Below, piece by piece: positions 1 through 6,353 of a stretch of DNA of 12,205 nt. Position 1 is the stretch's first letter, and every line of letters begins with the position of its first letter. The notes under the pieces are model-generated. The model saw only the letters and a program-made list of their open reading frames with translations, was not told where the DNA came from and made no database searches. A program made the position numbers and the translations under genes. The DNA lies in NCBI RefSeq assembly GCF_938030685.1, contig NZ_CALHHX010000069.1:1-12205 (forward strand). Reading direction: 5' to 3'. Source of the stretch: an uncultured Campylobacter sp. Lineage in GTDB: Bacteria > Campylobacterota > Campylobacteria > Campylobacterales > Campylobacteraceae.

Positions 1-361
1 TGGGCGTGTCGGCGTTAAATTCTATCAGCTTGATCGGCTTGCCGTCCAGCCCGCCCGCGAAATCGAAGCGCCCGTATAGGTGCCAGTGCACCTCGTTTTC
101 CCAGCTTTGTTTGATCAGATCTACGAGGTTGAAGGGGATGCCGAGCTCGTGGAAAAGGTTATTGTCGATGACGTGCTGTGCGGCTGCGACAAACATCTCG
201 TATAGCTCGTTAGCCGCTTCGTAATACGCATCGGCCTCCGCAGCGCTCACGCGCACGATCTCGTCGCTGACGTAAGGCGTCTCGTCTGCGTCCGTGTGCC
301 AGTAAAAGCCGAGCTTTTCGAGATATTCGTTGCTTAATGGCGTTATCTTTTTTAGTTGCAT
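1..361 (-). CDS. Glutathionylspermidine synthase-like ATP-grasp family protein (N-terminal part, cut by window edge)
   Basis: The visible 120 residues begin MQLKKITPLSNEYLEKLG and contain a Trp/His-rich stretch (SWENEVHWHLYGRFDF) followed by KLIEFNADTP at the window edge. That order matches the N-terminal region of the glutathionylspermidine synthase / YgiC-YjfC family, where a 'YGR(F/L)DF...LLEYNADTP' block precedes the ATP-grasp ligase core. Known family members ligate a carboxylate to an amine at the cost of ATP; the substrate here is not known. The ATG at 359-361 is supported by an AAAGGATAAAA ribosome site just upstream. The catalytic ATP-grasp part lies outside the window. In C. jejuni the homologous gene follows the UPF0323 lipoprotein gene, as here, but in this window a 367-base hairpin-rich spacer separates the two. 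Family assignment is good, function only by family. Confidence 0.82.
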   Translation of the reverse strand, partial: MQLKKITPLSNEYLEKLGFYWHTDADETPYVSDEIVRVSAAEADAYYEAANELYEMFVAAAQHVIDNNLFHELGIPFNLVDLIKQSWENEVHWHLYGRFDFAGGLDGKPIKLIEFNADTP

Positions 362-589
362 TTTTATCCTTTTTTTAAAATTTTAACTCATTTGCGCCGC
401 GATCTTTGCGGCCTTTGTTAGTTTTGATACGCATACGGCTTCGCGTAAATTTAAAGCGCGCACGGCACGCGGCAAAATTTAATCAGCGTAGATCATGCGC
501 GGCGATTGCGCGTAAATTTTAGCCGCACGAAAAGATGCTCGCGGCTAAATTAAACGGCACGCAGACGCTGTGGATCGTGCGCGACAGAA

Positions 590-625
590 GCGGTAAAATT
601 TAGCTGAGCTTTACCGCGCGTTTTT
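590..625 (+). terminator. Plus-strand rho-independent terminator-like hairpin
   Basis: A perfect 8-base inverted repeat (GCGGTAAA at 590-597, TTTACCGC at 610-617) has a 12-base loop and is followed by GCG and five T residues at 621-625. The T-run is on the plus strand only, although both flanking genes run on the minus strand. Confidence 0.5.
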
Positions 626-650
626 GCAAAACCCACGTCAAATCAATGCC

Positions 651-689
651 AAATTTGGCGCAAATTTTAAAATTCTACGCGCCAAATTT
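651..689 (-). terminator. Hairpin downstream of the UPF0323 lipoprotein gene
   Basis: AAATTTGGCGC (651-661) and GCGCCAAATTT (679-689) form a perfect 11-base inverted repeat with a 17-base spacer. It starts 40 bases after the lipoprotein stop codon in the minus direction. The left arm also lies within a 12-base self-palindrome (648-659). There is no clean T-tract on the minus side, so termination activity is uncertain. Confidence 0.45.
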
Positions 690-728
690 AACTCGCCTCG
701 CAAAGCCGCCGTATATTTCAAAGCGCGC

Positions 729-1316
729 TTAGCCGCCGAAAAATCCGCCGCTTTTGCCGCTCTTGCTTCCGCCGAAAAATCCGCTCTTGCCGCTTCGCGC
801 TTTGGCATTTTGCTGTTTTGCTTGATTGAAGCTATCGACGCTTCTGGAGTAGGCGCTCGGGCTTTTGTAGGCGGTTTGGCGCTGGCTTTGATAGGCGGGG
901 TTGTTAAACAGCTTGCCGCCGATCCACGAGCCGATGATGGCGCCCGCGGCGCTTGCCAAGATCGCTTCGCCCAGGCTCATGCCGCCGCTGCTAAGCTGCG
1001 CGTTTTGGTTCGTTAAATTTGAAGTGCCGGCGTCGATTTTAGCGTTTTCTTCGGCTAGAAGGGCTTTAGTCTCCTCATCGCTTAAAATTCTCTCCGTGCC
1101 GTCGAGCGATTTTAGGATGATCTGGGTTTTTTCGCTCGGAAATTCCTCTAAAATTTTATATTTTCCCGGCGCGACCTCTTCGAGTCGCACGAGCGCGCCT
1201 TCTTGCAGACGGACGTTTTGCTCCTGCCCCCTATCGTCGCAGCCCGCTAACGAGCCCGCCATAACGAGCCCGAAGCCGCTTACCAGCGCATAGCTAGCGA
1301 TTTTGCGTAGTTTCAT
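729..1316 (-). CDS. UPF0323-type lipoprotein
   Basis: This 195-residue protein starts with a lipoprotein signal peptide: positive MKLRK, a hydrophobic core, and the lipobox LAGC with the modified cysteine at residue 26. The next residue is Asp, which in E. coli favours inner-membrane retention; whether that rule holds in Campylobacter is unknown. A glycine/alanine-rich hydrophobic stretch lies at residues 116-137 (GEAILASAAGAIIGSWIGG), followed by a Ser/Gln/Tyr-rich tail with repeated SGKSG and FFGG units up to the C-terminus. This layout matches the UPF0323 lipoprotein family (Cj0371 in C. jejuni), whose molecular function is not established as far as I know. Its ATG overlaps the TGA of the upstream helix-turn-helix gene by four bases (ATGA), so translation is probably coupled. 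Family assignment rests on recognised overall sequence. Confidence 0.88.
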   Translation of the reverse strand: MKLRKIASYALVSGFGLVMAGSLAGCDDRGQEQNVRLQEGALVRLEEVAPGKYKILEEFPSEKTQIILKSLDGTERILSDEETKALLAEENAKIDAGTSNLTNQNAQLSSGGMSLGEAILASAAGAIIGSWIGGKLFNNPAYQSQRQTAYKSPSAYSRSVDSFNQAKQQNAKARSGKSGFFGGSKSGKSGGFFGG

Positions 1317-1951
1317 TTAGATCCTTTCAGTGATTTTATATCTAAGCTTTGATTTATCAAAAGCTCGTTTCCCTCGACGCGGATAAACTCGCTCTTGCCG
1401 ATGTTTTCGATGATTAGGCTTTGCGCTTTGAGGCGCTTTTTGCGTTTGAGCGATTTTACGAATTTTGCAAGGCTCGTCCATTCGCTACGATCGAAGGTTT
1501 TTTCTTTGATTTCGACATCGTAGGGTTTGGCTTCGCGGCTTTTGCTCGAAAGCAGCGGTTTGTCGAAAAACGACAAAAAATACCTGAGTTTCTCGTCGCG
1601 CTCTTTATACATCAACTTGATTTCATCTTTCGAGGCGATTAAAATTTCCTCTTTTTCTTTGTGAAGTCTGTCCTTATCGCTTTGCAGTGCTTCGATTTTA
1701 CCTTTTAGCTCGGAGATTTCTTTGATGAGATAGTCGATGAAGCTTTGAGTGCCCGCCCCGCCGCCAGTACGCGTGCTTTTTGCAGAGCCTTGCGAAGCGG
1801 GCTCACTTTGTTGCATTTCATCATCTAAAAGCACGTAGCGCACGCCGCCGCTTTCCTCGGCGCGCAAGGAATTTCTGCGGATGCGGTTATAGACGGCTTC
1901 TTTTGAAATTCCTAAAATTTCGGCTGCTTCGCCGATCGAGACTTTTTTCAT
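1313..1951 (-). CDS. Helix-turn-helix protein with long coiled coil
   Basis: The 212-residue product has an N-terminal winged-helix or excisionase/MerR-like DNA-binding segment (residues 1-42: VSIGEAAEILGISKEAVYNRI, then a short RYVLLDD strand). A low-complexity Ser/Gly/Thr linker follows (about 50-68). Residues 70-128 form a strongly charged, heptad-like helix rich in Lys, Glu and Leu, likely a coiled coil for oligomerisation. The basic C-terminal part (about 150-212) includes a KSLKRKKRLK cluster. I do not recognise a named regulator. The ATG at 1949-1951 has only a weak AAAAGG nearby. It is probably the first gene of an operon with the lipoprotein, given the ATGA overlap. Inverted repeats just upstream (1971-2007) could be its own operator. 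The DNA-binding role is inferred from the fold. Confidence 0.8.
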   Translation of the reverse strand: MKKVSIGEAAEILGISKEAVYNRIRRNSLRAEESGGVRYVLLDDEMQQSEPASQGSAKSTRTGGGAGTQSFIDYLIKEISELKGKIEALQSDKDRLHKEKEEILIASKDEIKLMYKERDEKLRYFLSFFDKPLLSSKSREAKPYDVEIKEKTFDRSEWTSLAKFVKSLKRKKRLKAQSLIIENIGKSEFIRVEGNELLINQSLDIKSLKGSK

Positions 1952-1970
1952 ACAAAGATGCCTTTTAGCG

Positions 1971-2007
1971 TTTTAGGTAATTATTGCTAAATTTGCCTAA
2001 AATAGGC
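1971..2007 (-). promoter_or_regulatory. Nested inverted repeats upstream of the HTH gene (candidate operator)
   Basis: TTTTAGGTAA (1971-1980) and TTGCCTAAAA (1993-2002) form a 10-base inverted repeat with one mismatch. The right arm overlaps a second palindrome, GCCTA-AAA-TAGGC (1995-2007). The element lies 20-56 bases upstream of the minus-strand HTH start codon, where an autoregulatory operator would be expected. Protein binding is inferred only from position and symmetry. Confidence 0.35.
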
Positions 2008-2060
2008 ATTAAACGCTTCGTTTACAAAGATAGATTCCGCTTTACCGCAGCCGGCGCGCG

Positions 2061-2112
2061 ATAAAATTTCGCTCGCTTGCGCCCGCACGATATAAAATTT
2101 CGCTTCGCTTGC
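2061..2112. repeat. Imperfect tandem direct repeat
   Basis: ATAAAATTTCGCTCGCTTGC (2061-2080) recurs as ATAAAATTTCGC-TTCGCTTGC (2092-2112) with one inserted T, a period of 31 bases. It lies in the divergent spacer between the HTH gene and the TetR gene. No function is evident; a local duplication is the simplest explanation. Confidence 0.55.
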
Positions 2113-2175
2113 AAAGCCGCGTAAAATTATTTTTTGCTGAGGTTTTAAAATTTTAGCCCAATAATGTTGCTTAAT

Positions 2176-2198
2176 TAAGTATATTTTTTATACACTTA
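2176..2198. promoter_or_regulatory. 23-base imperfect palindrome upstream of tetR-family gene (candidate operator)
   Basis: TAAGTATAT (2176-2184) and ATACACTTA (2190-2198) are inverted repeats with one mismatch and a 5-base T spacer. The element is 31 bases upstream of the TetR-family start codon, probably over its promoter. TetR dimers usually bind palindromes of this size, so autoregulation is a reasonable inference. Confidence 0.45.
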
Positions 2199-2229
2199 CA
2201 AAAAATTTTAGTATTTCAAAGGAGGCGAA

Positions 2230-2853
2230 ATGCCCGAATCGCCTAAATATAAAAAATCCGAAATTCGCTGTAAGCTCATTTTAGACGCGGCGCTGGAGCT
2301 GTTTTTAGCCAAAGGTTACGAGGCTACGAGCTTAAGCGATATCATCGAGCTTAGCGGCGGCTCGCTATCGTCGGTTTATAAGTATTTTGATAACAAAGAA
2401 AGCCTATTTTTGCGCATCATCGAACTGCAAAGTAAAAAGCTCGACGAACGAATGAACGAGCGCATGCGAATCAATAAAGACCTAAAATTGCGTGAGTATC
2501 TGCGAGAGTTTGCAGGGATTTATCTGGAGTTTCTTTTCGCTCCGGAGGCGATAAAATTCTACCGACTGATACTTTTCAGCGGCTTTAACGGTGCACTTAG
2601 CGAGAGCCCAAAAATCTTTTTAAAAAGCGGTGTGCTAGGTTCACCGAATGCGCTAGATGAGTATTTGGCGGCGCATTCGGACGAGTTTGCGCCCGGACGT
2701 ACGGCAAAAAGCCTAGCACTATATTTTTGCTTTTTACTTAGAGAGCCGCATTTTAGCAGGCTGCTATTTTTCGACGAAAAGCTAAATTTCAAAGCGAGCG
2801 AGCTAATCAAGGACCGCATCGATATGTTTTTGCTTGGCGTAAAAAAGCGCTAA
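2230..2853 (+). CDS. TetR/AcrR-family transcriptional regulator
   Basis: A 207-residue protein, normal length for the family. Residues 13-60 carry the TetR DNA-binding domain: a first helix (KLILDAALELFLAKGY), then the helix-turn-helix TSLSDIIELSGGSLSSVYKYF, and the family-typical FDNKESLF closing segment. The remaining part is a helical ligand-binding and dimerisation domain with no recognisable ligand signature. A strong AAAGGAGG ribosome site precedes the ATG. A T-rich palindrome (2176-2198) lies just upstream. The gene has its own hairpin terminator and is followed 334 bases later by the RclA-like reductase on the same strand, so it may control itself, the reductase, or neither. In E. coli rclA is controlled by the AraC-type RclR, so a TetR neighbour would be a different arrangement. 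The inducer is unknown. Confidence 0.9.
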   Translation: MPESPKYKKSEIRCKLILDAALELFLAKGYEATSLSDIIELSGGSLSSVYKYFDNKESLFLRIIELQSKKLDERMNERMRINKDLKLREYLREFAGIYLEFLFAPEAIKFYRLILFSGFNGALSESPKIFLKSGVLGSPNALDEYLAAHSDEFAPGRTAKSLALYFCFLLREPHFSRLLFFDEKLNFKASELIKDRIDMFLLGVKKR

Positions 2854-2855
2854 TG

Positions 2856-2887
2856 GCGGAATTTTACGGCGTAAATTCCGCGTTTTT
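2856..2887 (+). terminator. Rho-independent terminator of the tetR-family gene
   Basis: GCGGAATTT and AAATTCCGC form the stem, with an extra T in the left arm and a short ACGGCGT loop, followed by a GTTTTT run. It starts three bases after the TAA stop codon. Confidence 0.65.
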
Positions 2888-3150
2888 CGCACCTTTAAAT
2901 TTTATGAGCGGTTTGGGACTTGGATTTTGTAGCTTGGATTCTATCCGTTACCAAGCGCTATAAAATGCCACGTATCCCGCGCTTAAAATTTTAATTCTAT
3001 CGGCGCAGAATTTTTAAAACAATTAGAGCCAAAATTTTATTTTCCGCATTAAATTCCGTGCTGCAGTTAAAATTTCATCGTGGAATTTCGCGCCACTTGC
3101 CTGCGCCTTTAAATTTGCGCCACGCAGATTTTAAATTTAATAAAACCTCT

Positions 3151-3156
3151 TATAAT
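3151..3156 (+). promoter_or_regulatory. -10 box of the rclA-like gene
   Basis: A perfect TATAAT lies 32 bases upstream of the start codon, preceded by AT-rich sequence without a clear -35. This is typical of sigma-70 promoters in Campylobacter, where -35 conservation is poor. Confidence 0.55.
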
Positions 3157-3187
3157 CCCGCGAAATTTTAGATCAAAAGGATAAAAA

Positions 3188-4528
3188 ATGGATTATGATA
3201 TCATCGTAATAGGCTTTGGCAAGGCGGGCAAAACCCTTGCCGCAAAATCCGCCGCGCTCGGTAAAAAGGTCGCCCTCATCGAGCGCTCACCGCAGATGTA
3301 CGGCGGCACCTGCATCAACGTAGGCTGCATCCCAACCAAGCGGCTAGTTACGGCGAGCAAGGAAGCAGGCTTCGTAAATTTCAGCGTGCTCGGAGAGTAT
3401 TTCGTGCTGAGCATGCAGAAAAAGGACGAGCTCGTAGAGGCACTGAGGGCGAAAAATTTAGCAATGCTAAAGGGAAGCCCGAATATCGATGTAATCGACG
3501 GCGAAGGCTCATTTACGAGCGCAGATTCCGTGCGCGTGCTAAGTCCTGACGGACAAACGCGTGAAATTTCGGCAGAAACGATCGTCGTAAATACGGGCTC
3601 GAGGGAGGTCGAGCCTAGCTTTGAGGTAAGCTCGCAGATCGCTTATAGCAGCGAAGAAATTTTAAATTTAAAGATCCTCCCGAAGCATCTAGTAATCATC
3701 GGCGGCGGATTTATCGGGCTTGAGTTTGCTTCGATGTTTGCGGGATTCGGTTCGAAAGTCAGCGTGCTGATGCGATCAAAATTTATGAAAAACGAGGATG
3801 AGGACGTGGCCGCCAGCGTCAAATCCGCTCTGCAGGCCCAGGGCGTGGAGATTATCGAGGACTGCGAGTTTTTGAGTTTAAATGATAGAGAGCTAAAATT
3901 TAACCTCGCGGGCGAGAGCAGGCTGATCGCGGCGGATGCGTTTTTATACGCCCTTGGGCGTCGCGCGAATACGGGCGAGCTAAATTTAGCAGCTGCGGGG
4001 GTGCAGACGGACGCGCGTGGCAATATCATCACGAATGAGCATCTGCAAAGCTCGACTGCTGGCATCTACGCAGCAGGCGACGTGCGCGGCGGCGAGATGT
4101 TTACTTACACGAGCCTAGACGATTTTAGGATCATTTTTAACGCGCTTTTCAGAGACGGCGCGCGCACTACGAAAAACCGCGCGCCGCATGCAAGTGTGCT
4201 GTTTACCCGTACGCCGCTAGCTCGCATCGGCCTTAGCGAGAGGCAGGCAAGAGAGAGTGGGCGCGAGATCAAGGTATTGAAGCTTTCGATGGCGGCTGTG
4301 CCCGGCGCCAAGGTCGTAGCGCACGACGAGGGAATGATGAAGGCGGTCGTGGATGCGGCTAGCGGCGAAATTTTAGGCGCGGCGCTTCACTGCGTAAACG
4401 CGCACGAGATCGTTAATGAGCTGGCGATCGCTATGGCACTGGGCGCGAAGGCAGACTTTTTCAAAAATCAAATTTTTACGCATCCTAGCATTAGCGAGGC
4501 GCTGAACGATCTTTTCGGACAGTTTTAA
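3188..4528 (+). CDS. rclA: RclA-like FAD-dependent pyridine nucleotide-disulfide oxidoreductase
   Basis: A 446-residue flavoprotein of the glutathione reductase / mercuric reductase superfamily, closest in my memory to E. coli RclA, the reactive-chlorine-resistance reductase that uses NAD(P)H and interacts with copper. Shared features include IIVIGFGKAGKTLA at the FAD-binding N-terminus, MYGGTCINVGCIPTK with the redox cysteines at residues 42 and 47, and SPNIDVIDG near 97-105. Further on are the NAD(P)H-binding GGGFIGLEFASMFAGFGSKV (172-191), the second FAD motif AAGDV (295-299), TYTSLDDFRII, and the C-terminal interface motif FTHPSISEALNDLF with the active-site His at 432 and Glu at 437. Both cysteines and the His/Glu pair are intact, so an active enzyme is expected. 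The start has AAAAGGAT seven bases upstream. No rclB or rclC homologue is next to it. Oxidant defence is inferred from the family. Confidence 0.9.
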   Translation: MDYDIIVIGFGKAGKTLAAKSAALGKKVALIERSPQMYGGTCINVGCIPTKRLVTASKEAGFVNFSVLGEYFVLSMQKKDELVEALRAKNLAMLKGSPNIDVIDGEGSFTSADSVRVLSPDGQTREISAETIVVNTGSREVEPSFEVSSQIAYSSEEILNLKILPKHLVIIGGGFIGLEFASMFAGFGSKVSVLMRSKFMKNEDEDVAASVKSALQAQGVEIIEDCEFLSLNDRELKFNLAGESRLIAADAFLYALGRRANTGELNLAAAGVQTDARGNIITNEHLQSSTAGIYAAGDVRGGEMFTYTSLDDFRIIFNALFRDGARTTKNRAPHASVLFTRTPLARIGLSERQARESGREIKVLKLSMAAVPGAKVVAHDEGMMKAVVDAASGEILGAALHCVNAHEIVNELAIAMALGAKADFFKNQIFTHPSISEALNDLFGQF

Positions 4529-4530
4529 AT

Positions 4531-4552
4531 TTTAAACCTTTTGGCGTTTAAA
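4531..4552. terminator. Weak AT-rich hairpin after rclA-like stop
   Basis: TTTAAAC (4531-4537) and GTTTAAA (4546-4552) are perfect inverted repeats with an 8-base loop, beginning three bases after the reductase stop codon. The stem is AT-rich and no T-run follows, so it is only a candidate terminator. Confidence 0.3.
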
Positions 4553-4573
4553 GCTTTGATAACAAGCGGCACT

Positions 4574-4630
4574 CGGGCTTGGCGATGCCTGGGCGCCCTA
4601 GCTAGGCAATGTCCTACCCCAAGCGCCCGG
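4574..4630. other. GC-rich nested hairpin, possible terminator or structured RNA element
   Basis: Outer arms CGGGCTTGG (4574-4582) and CCAAGCGCCCG (4619-4629) pair with a two-base bulge. An inner stem TGCCT (4586-4590) / AGGCA (4604-4608) encloses a GGGCGCCC palindrome. The structure stands out from the AT-rich surroundings and sits between convergent genes. I know no RNA family that fits. Confidence 0.35.
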
Positions 4631-4891
4631 AACAAATCGATCGTGAAATTTAATGCGCAGGGGCGGGTCAAATTTAGACTGGGTTAAATAATTTGAGTCC
4701 TTGCCATCAGCGTCTTTCTTGGTCGCTATAGCTTAGTACGTATCGCTTCATCCGCCGCTTGTAAAAAATAATTTCTAGGTTATCTTGGAATTGTTTTGAA
4801 AGAGCTGTGTGTAAAATTCTGTTAGCACCTATCGCGTTTTATTGTTTAGAATTTTAAAAATTTATACTTTATGGATAGGCTCAAAATTTTA

Positions 4892-5257
4892 TTAATCCCC
4901 AAATATCAAATAGGCTAAATTTTTACTCAAATTCCCATACGCAACTATCCAATATTCTCGTATGATGTTTTTTATTTGCAAGTTGTCGTTCAGAAAGTCT
5001 GCAAATATTTTAACCCTATCTTTGTCTACTGTGCCTAGCTCCTCATCCTCTTTCTCAAACGAGGCGACAATTAAATGCGACAGAGCAATCTTATCGTGGA
5101 AATTTAATGTCTTGTCTTTTAGTAAATTTAGCATTGACGTAATTTTGCCGATATCTGCTAATTCTAGCTCCCAATCTTGCTCATTTCCCGTCGAATCTAA
5201 CCCCAAAAGCTTATTTAATTTTATCGCGCCTTCTTTTCTTACGAAATAATCGGTCAT
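4892..5257 (-). CDS. Small acidic hypothetical protein, immunity-protein-like
   Basis: I chose the internal ATG at 5255-5257 over an upstream in-frame ATG at 5282-5284, because AAAGGATAATAAA sits directly before it. That gives a 121-residue protein starting MTDYFVRKEGAIKLNKLLGL. It has no signal peptide, membrane segment or cysteine motif. It is mostly helical-looking and acidic, with paired segments DIGKITSMLNLLKDKTLNFHDKI (aa about 36-58) and a C-terminal IIREYWIVAYGNL. Size, acidity and solubility resemble immunity proteins of polymorphic toxin systems, but I cannot name a family. It is the last gene of the minus-strand block and lies 35 bases after the preceding stop, so it is probably cotranscribed with it. 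It is AT-rich compared with rclA. I am fairly sure it is a gene, not sure of its function. Confidence 0.7.
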   Translation of the reverse strand: MTDYFVRKEGAIKLNKLLGLDSTGNEQDWELELADIGKITSMLNLLKDKTLNFHDKIALSHLIVASFEKEDEELGTVDKDRVKIFADFLNDNLQIKNIIREYWIVAYGNLSKNLAYLIFGD

Positions 5258-5292
5258 TTTATTATCCTTTATATATGTTTTCACCGCGATAC

Positions 5293-5775
5293 TCAGCCGA
5301 CCGCGCTATCCAGCAGTTTCCTAGAATTTTGCAAAGCCCACACGAAATTTTCGAGCTCTACGCAGTCTTTTAATACAAATCCAAAATTTAACAAACCAAC
5401 CAATAGGGCGCCACCCTCTTTTATGACGCGAGCTATTACATTTCCTTTATGCTCTATACTCACTTTATTTTCATATCTTGTAAATTTAAAGATATTTTTC
5501 GAGCATCTTCCGTTTCTTTTTGAAAATTTCTCAAACTGCTCCGCAAAATTCGGTCTTTGATTCCCATCTTTTAGCCATAATCCCCCAGCATATAGCGCCC
5601 ATATAAGCTCGTAAAAATTGATATTATGCCGAGTCTCGGTAGCAGCGACTAAAAGCTTATTCGTTTCATGGTTGATCTCTATTAAAGCCTCTCTGTCCAT
5701 ATGCCAAATCTCGGCTACTACTTTTTCTCTATCCGGCACGGAGGCAATTAAAAATTCAAATTCATTTTCTATCAT
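5293..5775 (-). CDS. Hypothetical protein with immunity-like N-terminus
   Basis: A 160-residue cytoplasmic-looking protein. The first ~35 residues (EFEFLIASVPDREKVVAEIW, then ALIEINHETNKLLVAA) read as two short beta strands around a charged turn. I associate this 'EFEFLIA..PDREKLVAEI' opening with small immunity-type proteins in bacterial toxin loci, from memory of sequence style rather than a search. A helical middle (about 53-90) is followed by a second beta-rich part (EHKGNVIARVIKEGGALLVG) and a C-terminal helix. A good AGGATTTTAAT ribosome site precedes the ATG. It sits 30 bases downstream of a small 37-codon ORF and 35 bases upstream of the last gene in the block. It could be a two-domain fusion. 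Function unknown. Confidence 0.72.
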   Translation of the reverse strand: MIENEFEFLIASVPDREKVVAEIWHMDREALIEINHETNKLLVAATETRHNINFYELIWALYAGGLWLKDGNQRPNFAEQFEKFSKRNGRCSKNIFKFTRYENKVSIEHKGNVIARVIKEGGALLVGLLNFGFVLKDCVELENFVWALQNSRKLLDSAVG

Positions 5776-5805
5776 ATTAAAATCCTATTTTTTGTTTTTT
5801 ACTAC

Positions 5806-5919
5806 CTAATTTAATTTGAATGTTCTATCGTTCGAGCCTAAATCGTATTTATCCCATTCTTTTATGACATCTTGAGCTATACTTTTTACGCGGAATTCCT
5901 GCCCTACTAAAATAAGCAT
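5806..5919 (-). CDS. Possible 37-residue small protein or gene remnant
   Basis: The reading frame MLILVGQEFRVKSIAQDVI..., ending FKLN, has GGAGA nine bases upstream of its ATG, and it fits the even spacing of the block (34 bases after one gene, 30 before the next). An in-frame TAG lies immediately before the ATG, so it is not the open end of a longer frame. The sequence reads like a real protein tail ('GQEFRVKSIAQDVIKEWDKYDL'), so a decayed C-terminus re-using a local start is possible. An overlapping 27-codon frame (MEKIDAYFSRAG) exists but is less convincing. Confidence 0.35.
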   Translation of the reverse strand: MLILVGQEFRVKSIAQDVIKEWDKYDLGSNDRTFKLN

Positions 5920-5953
5920 CTATTTTCTCCATAATTCTATTAAATCATCATAT

Positions 5954-6307
5954 CTAAATCAAATTCCTATCCATATCAAATATTTTGGGATAGTTTTTGT
6001 AGTTGATTTCGATGTAGTCGCCTTTTTTAAATTTTGTAGCTCGCGTCGATAAAACCTCTAAAACTACAAATTCAAATCCAAAAAATAGCTCATCCCATCC
6101 ATCTTCTCCTTCTTCGAGACCTGGATCGCAGCATCCTTCAAAGTCGTCATAAAATCTGACTTTGTATATATTATTTTCATCAAACTCAATGATAAACTCT
6201 CTTTTGTTTAGTTCATATATATTTCTCGCCAAATTTTTCATAATATCGCGTTCGTTGTCTGAAAATCTTAACAAAAAATTCTCGTAAATTTCCTTTCCGC
6301 TTAGCAT
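5954..6307 (-). CDS. Small acidic hypothetical protein
   Basis: A 117-residue protein starting MLSGKEIYENFLLRFSDNER. A helical N-terminus (1-35) is followed by a beta strand REFIIEFDENNIYKVRFYDD, an acidic glycine-containing loop (CCDPGLEEGEDGWDELFFGF, about 59-78), and a C-terminal beta part ending KKGDYIEINYKNYPKIFD. This helix-then-sheet, acidic layout is common among toxin immunity proteins, but I recognise no family. The ribosome site AAAGGAG is strong and close to the ATG. It lies 46 bases after the zinc-ribbon gene and shares its strand and low GC. There are two adjacent cysteines (CC) in the acidic loop and no zinc motif. Gene confidence is good, function unknown. Confidence 0.72.
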   Translation of the reverse strand: MLSGKEIYENFLLRFSDNERDIMKNLARNIYELNKREFIIEFDENNIYKVRFYDDFEGCCDPGLEEGEDGWDELFFGFEFVVLEVLSTRATKFKKGDYIEINYKNYPKIFDMDRNLI

Positions 6308-6353
6308 CGCGCTCCTTTCTACGGTCTAGCAAAGATTTGTCCGCTTGAGCCTT

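Larger units (their letters stand above)
362..728. other. Spacer between lipoprotein and ATP-grasp genes, hairpin-rich
   Basis: I see no convincing gene in this 367-base gap. A 22-codon plus-strand ORF (535-603) starts MLAAKLNGTQTLW and stops inside a plus-strand terminator-like hairpin (590-625). It has an in-frame TAG four codons upstream and no clear ribosome site, so I do not call it a gene. A second hairpin (651-689) lies just downstream of the lipoprotein stop. The minus-strand promoter of the ATP-grasp gene should also lie here, but I cannot place it. Confidence 0.5.
2854..3187. other. Spacer between tetR-family gene and rclA-like gene
   Basis: This 334-base stretch holds the tetR terminator at its left end and the reductase promoter at its right end. 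Between them I see only AAATTT-rich sequence and a weak AGCTTGG...CCAAGC inverted repeat near 2930-2956. No ORF with a ribosome site was found. Confidence 0.5.
4529..4891. other. Spacer after rclA-like gene
   Basis: This 363-base gap separates the plus-strand reductase from the convergent minus-strand gene block. It contains a weak AT hairpin (4531-4552) and a GC-rich complex hairpin (4574-4630). The rest, to 4891, is AT-rich with no ORF I would call. Base composition drops across it, so an island border is plausible here. Confidence 0.5.

Noticed and set aside
624..1016. 130-codon plus-strand frame opposite the lipoprotein gene
   Set aside because: Most of it is antisense to the lipoprotein gene, which has a lipobox, family match and coupling to its upstream gene. 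The frame looks like a composition shadow.
2854..3187. CRISPR-like or regularly spaced repeats in AAATTT-rich spacers
   Set aside because: The AAATTT and AAAATTTTA motifs are irregularly spaced, short and genome-typical, with no conserved repeat unit and no spacers.
4721..4795. A tRNA-like start (GGTCGCTATAGCTTAG) after the rclA-like gene
   Set aside because: There is no matching T-arm (GGTTCGAATCC type), no anticodon stem that pairs, and no closing acceptor stem, so it is not a tRNA and not a clear attachment site.
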